DNA of 64,000 nt from Lentimonas sp. CC4 (GTDB lineage: Bacteria > Verrucomicrobiota > Verrucomicrobiia > Opitutales > Coraliomargaritaceae): assembly GCF_902728235.1 (NCBI RefSeq), contig NZ_CACVBO010000001.1, positions 1,426,001-1,490,000 on the forward strand, read 5' to 3'. Position 1 is the stretch's first letter. Each line of letters starts with the position of its first letter. The notes under the pieces were generated by a model. The model searched no databases. It saw only the letters and a program-made list of their open reading frames with translations, and was not told the DNA's origin. The translations under genes were made by a program, and so were the position numbers. This document shows, piece after piece, positions 61,619 to 64,000 of this stretch.

Positions 61619-63145
61619 ATGGAAATTGAACATATTTTGGGGTCTCTGGTCGGCGCTCTCGTGGGAGCGACTGTTTATCATTTGTTGATGGCACGACGCT
61701 TTGAGCGACGCGAGGAAGCGCAGCGCTTACAACTCGATGTGGAAGCACGAGAAGCTCAATTGAAGTGGCGCGAAGAGAAGTCGACTCTGGAACTAGAGTA
61801 TAAGAACAAGGAAGCCGAACTAGAGCGCAGCTTCACGCTTCGTAAAGACGAGCAGGATTTACGTGCGAGAGAATTAGCCCGAGCAAATGAACGGCATACA
61901 GAGAGAGTCGCCAAGTTGGAGGAGAAGGAGAAGGATCTCGTCCGTGCATCACGTAATTTGGAGGATTCGGAGCATGAGGCTGAGAAAACCCGCCGCTTGT
62001 ATCGACTGAAGCTGCACCAGATTTCGCAAATGGATCAAGTCGAAGCGCGTAAGTTGTTGATCGCTGCGACCGAGCGCGAATGTGAGAAAGAGATTCGTGA
62101 TTTACGCCAGAGTTTGCTGAAGCGATCTGACGCCGAAATGGCTGAAGAAAGTCGCCGTATCGTATTGGCCGCCATGCAGCGTATTACGAGTCAGCCGATG
62201 AACGATGCTACTGCTACGGTGGTGACTTTACCGAGTGAGGAAATGAAGGGCCGTATCATTGGCCGTGAAGGTCGTAATATCCGCACGTTCGAACATGCCA
62301 CTGGCACCACTTTAATGATTGATGAAACGCCGGATTCGGTGCTCATTTCATGCTTCGATCCAGTGCGCCGCGAGATTGCTCGGATTGCGTTGGATGCATT
62401 GCTGCGTGATGGTCGCATCCACCCTGCGAGCATTGAAGAGGAAGTTGAGAAGGCGGAGGAGACGATGAATGCCAATGTCATCGAGCTTGGTGAAGGGGCG
62501 TTGCGTAAATTGCGTCTGACTGATGTGCATCCCGATGTGGTGGCACTACTGGGTAAGCTGCACTATCGTCTTTCAAATAATCAGAATACGTTGGCGCATT
62601 CCGTCGAGGTTGCTAATTTATGTGCATTGATCGCTGCGGAGATCGGCCTAGATCCAGTGCTCGCGAAGCGTGCGGGGCTGTTTCACGATTTGGGTAAAGC
62701 AGTGGATGAAGACTACGAGGGCAGCCATGCGGCAGTTGGCGCGGATATTATTAAGCAGCACGGCGAAGACCCACGCGTCGTGAATGCTGCGGCTGCCCAC
62801 CACAAAGAAGTGCCAGCTGAGAGTGCGTATGCGGGGCTGGTCATGGTTGCGGATTCATTGTCTGCGGTGCGTCCTGGGGCACGTGCTTCGTCGATTGATG
62901 GATTTATCCAACGCGTTCGCAGCATTGAGGATATTGCCAAGCAGCAAAGCGGCGTCTCAGATGCCTATGCCATTCAGGCCGGCCGTGAAGTGCGTGTCAT
63001 TGTTGAGCCCATGAAGGTGGACGAAGATGAAGCGCGTAAAATTGCACTACGCATTCGTGAGCAAATCGAGGATGAGTTGAACTATCCGGGCGCGATTGAA
63101 ATCACAGTGATTCGCGAGCAACGCTTTACTGAAACTGCGGTCTGA
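61619..63145 (+). CDS. rny: Ribonuclease Y
   Basis: A 508-residue membrane-anchored endoribonuclease that starts mRNA decay. An N-terminal helix ([17 protein letters not shown]) anchors it. A long charged coiled coil follows (~22-180), then a KH domain ([23 protein letters not shown]) and an HD domain with [18 protein letters not shown] supplying metal ligands, ending in [11 protein letters not shown]. The KH domain motif [12 protein letters not shown] is diagnostic. Length matches RNase Y closely. The gap 61454-61618 before it shows no gene and includes the hairpin GGTCC...GGACC near 61534-61553. Confidence 0.95.
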   Translation: MEIEHILGSLVGALVGATVYHLLMARRFERREEAQRLQLDVEAREAQLKWREEKSTLELEYKNKEAELERSFTLRKDEQDLRARELARANERHTERVAKLEEKEKDLVRASRNLEDSEHEAEKTRRLYRLKLHQISQMDQVEARKLLIAATERECEKEIRDLRQSLLKRSDAEMAEESRRIVLAAMQRITSQPMNDATATVVTLPSEEMKGRIIGREGRNIRTFEHATGTTLMIDETPDSVLISCFDPVRREIARIALDALLRDGRIHPASIEEEVEKAEETMNANVIELGEGALRKLRLTDVHPDVVALLGKLHYRLSNNQNTLAHSVEVANLCALIAAEIGLDPVLAKRAGLFHDLGKAVDEDYEGSHAAVGADIIKQHGEDPRVVNAAAAHHKEVPAESAYAGLVMVADSLSAVRPGARASSIDGFIQRVRSIEDIAKQQSGVSDAYAIQAGREVRVIVEPMKVDEDEARKIALRIREQIEDELNYPGAIEITVIREQRFTETAV

Positions 63146-63206
63146 TGGACTGGCTTCCGTGCTTTTAATTTTACATCTATTCTTAATCTGATCAGATCCC
63201 CAGTTT

Positions 63207-64000
63207 ATGACCCGTCGCGCACCACTTCACTCATTCCTGTCATCTCGAGCAGCTTTCTTCTCGGTGGTGTTGGCTTGGAGCGTGGTATTTCTGAGTGGAT
63301 CGTTGTCGGCGACTCCACAGGTCGTGTTGCTTAACAGCGGCGAGCGACTCGTCGGCGAGGTCTTACCGCGATCTAATGCGGAGTTTCTGATTTTGAAGTC
63401 GACACTCCTCGGGGAGCTATCGTTGCCACGTGCACAGATCGTGAAAATTGAACCGAAGATGATGCCTCCTGTGGCGGTCGCTTCGGCTAAAGCTCAGACA
63501 GTGTCACCGGGCGTGCAATCTAAATCAGCGGAGAAGCAGGAGAAGCAGGAGGCGAAGAAGGCGAAGAAAGTGGTCGATCAGGCGCAGCAGAAAGTGGACA
63601 CTCAAGTTGCGATCGCAGAGAAAATGGCGGAGGTGCAGGGGATTTTGGAAGAAGAGCAACCGTTGGTTCAAAAGTTGATGGGCCTACGGGCGCCTGAATC
63701 GTGGAAAGGTAATGTGCGAATGGGAATGAACATTAGCTCTGGTGACAGTCAATGGACAGAGACTGCATTGCGCGGAAATTTAGAAATCAAGCCAAAGGGG
63801 CGTCCCGATTTTTATCGAATAACGGGTTCATATACCTACCGAGAAACTGAGAGGAATAATGGCGACCGATATAAGTCTACTGACCGTTATGACGCCGCGT
63901 TTATCTATCGTCGCTCTTTCTCTGATGATAATTGGTTTTTGCAAAATTCAGTTTCAGGTCGTGTTGATCAAATCAAGGGGATCGATCATGAGGTGCAGGA
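63207..64000 (+). CDS. DUF481-family outer-membrane protein, C-terminus beyond right edge
   Basis: Translation from ATG 63207 stays open to the window end (about 264 residues). A signal peptide (AFFSVVLAWSVVFLSG, cleavage near LSA-TPQ) precedes QVVLLNSGERLVGEVLPRSNAEFLILKSTLLGELSLPRAQIVKIEP, the usual N-terminal module of DUF481 proteins. A Lys/Glu/Gln coiled linker (~95-150) leads to WKGNVRMGMNISSGDSQWTETALRGNLEI...YRITGSYTYRETERNN, the start of the DUF481 beta barrel. It likely sits in the outer membrane; function unknown. It lies 61 nt after rny. Confidence 0.85.
   Translation, partial: MTRRAPLHSFLSSRAAFFSVVLAWSVVFLSGSLSATPQVVLLNSGERLVGEVLPRSNAEFLILKSTLLGELSLPRAQIVKIEPKMMPPVAVASAKAQTVSPGVQSKSAEKQEKQEAKKAKKVVDQAQQKVDTQVAIAEKMAEVQGILEEEQPLVQKLMGLRAPESWKGNVRMGMNISSGDSQWTETALRGNLEIKPKGRPDFYRITGSYTYRETERNNGDRYKSTDRYDAAFIYRRSFSDDNWFLQNSVSGRVDQIKGIDHEVQ

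Overview
This window reads as chromosomal DNA of a Verrucomicrobiota bacterium, most likely class Opitutia (the marine Puniceicoccales / Coraliomargarita side). Support comes from a TIGR02597-type exported protein, a PEP-CTERM protein, a Verru_Chthon cassette A-like protein, tandem DUF1573 proteins, a DUF4838 secreted protein, a REP-associated tyrosine transposase (RAYT) with matching palindromic repeats, and few clear Shine-Dalgarno sites. The genus is an inference. No rRNA, tRNA, CRISPR array or prophage was recognised.

Layout. 1-3 kb: a secreted repeat protein cut by the left edge, surE and a hotdog thioesterase. 3-7 kb: two surface/exported proteins, a RAYT and an exported FKBP isomerase. 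7-12.7 kb: transaldolase, a DUF423 membrane protein, a coiled-coil exported protein, an acidic porin-like protein and argG. 12.7-13.3 kb: five tandem copies of a 97-bp unit with two hairpins. 13.3-18.5 kb: a FIST sensor protein divergent from a PAS histidine kinase and a hybrid kinase. 18.7-22.2 kb: a 1009-residue 2-oxoacid dehydrogenase E1alpha-E1beta-lipoyl-E2 fusion and a BLUF photoreceptor. 22.4-25.5 kb: a LysE-like transporter and a DUF4838 protein. 25.5-30.8 kb: an MnmM-type tRNA methyltransferase overlapping an MnmC1-like FAD oxidase, then yraN-zwf-opcA and a peroxiredoxin. 31-37 kb: a complete RND efflux operon. 37-42.3 kb: a cyclic-nucleotide-binding protein, pyruvate kinase, a YycJ-like hydrolase, folE2 and a Nudix hydrolase. 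42.3-47.9 kb: the Verru_Chthon A-like protein and an NtrC-like regulator. 48-50.4 kb: DUF1573 x2, a MauE/DoxX-like protein and a rhodanese. 50.6-51.9 kb: two genes that look like integron gene cassettes separated by a 59-nt attC site. 52-64 kb: YjbQ, a SnoaL-like protein, an SGNH hydrolase, purA-like and guaB (the two branches from IMP), divergent menC-menE, polX with an unusual low-complexity insert, rny, and a DUF481 protein cut by the right edge.

How the genes work together. zwf, opcA, tal and pyk cover the oxidative and non-oxidative pentose phosphate routes and lower glycolysis. The fused E1-E2 enzyme would supply acyl-CoA. purA-like and guaB split IMP into AMP and GMP. menC-menE make the menaquinone precursor. 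The mnmM/oxidase pair would finish mnm5-type wobble uridines in tRNA.

Most interesting signals: (1) a 212-nt in-frame insert in polX whose third-base frame has 32 stop codons in 72 triplets; (2) a 59-nt attC-like site with extrahelical bases between two cassette-like genes, with no integrase in view; (3) the 97-bp tandem repeat whose variation spares both hairpin stems; (4) the overlapping oxidase/methyltransferase pair for tRNA modification; (5) the E1-E2 fusion with no visible E3-binding domain; (6) REP doublets that overlap stop codons.
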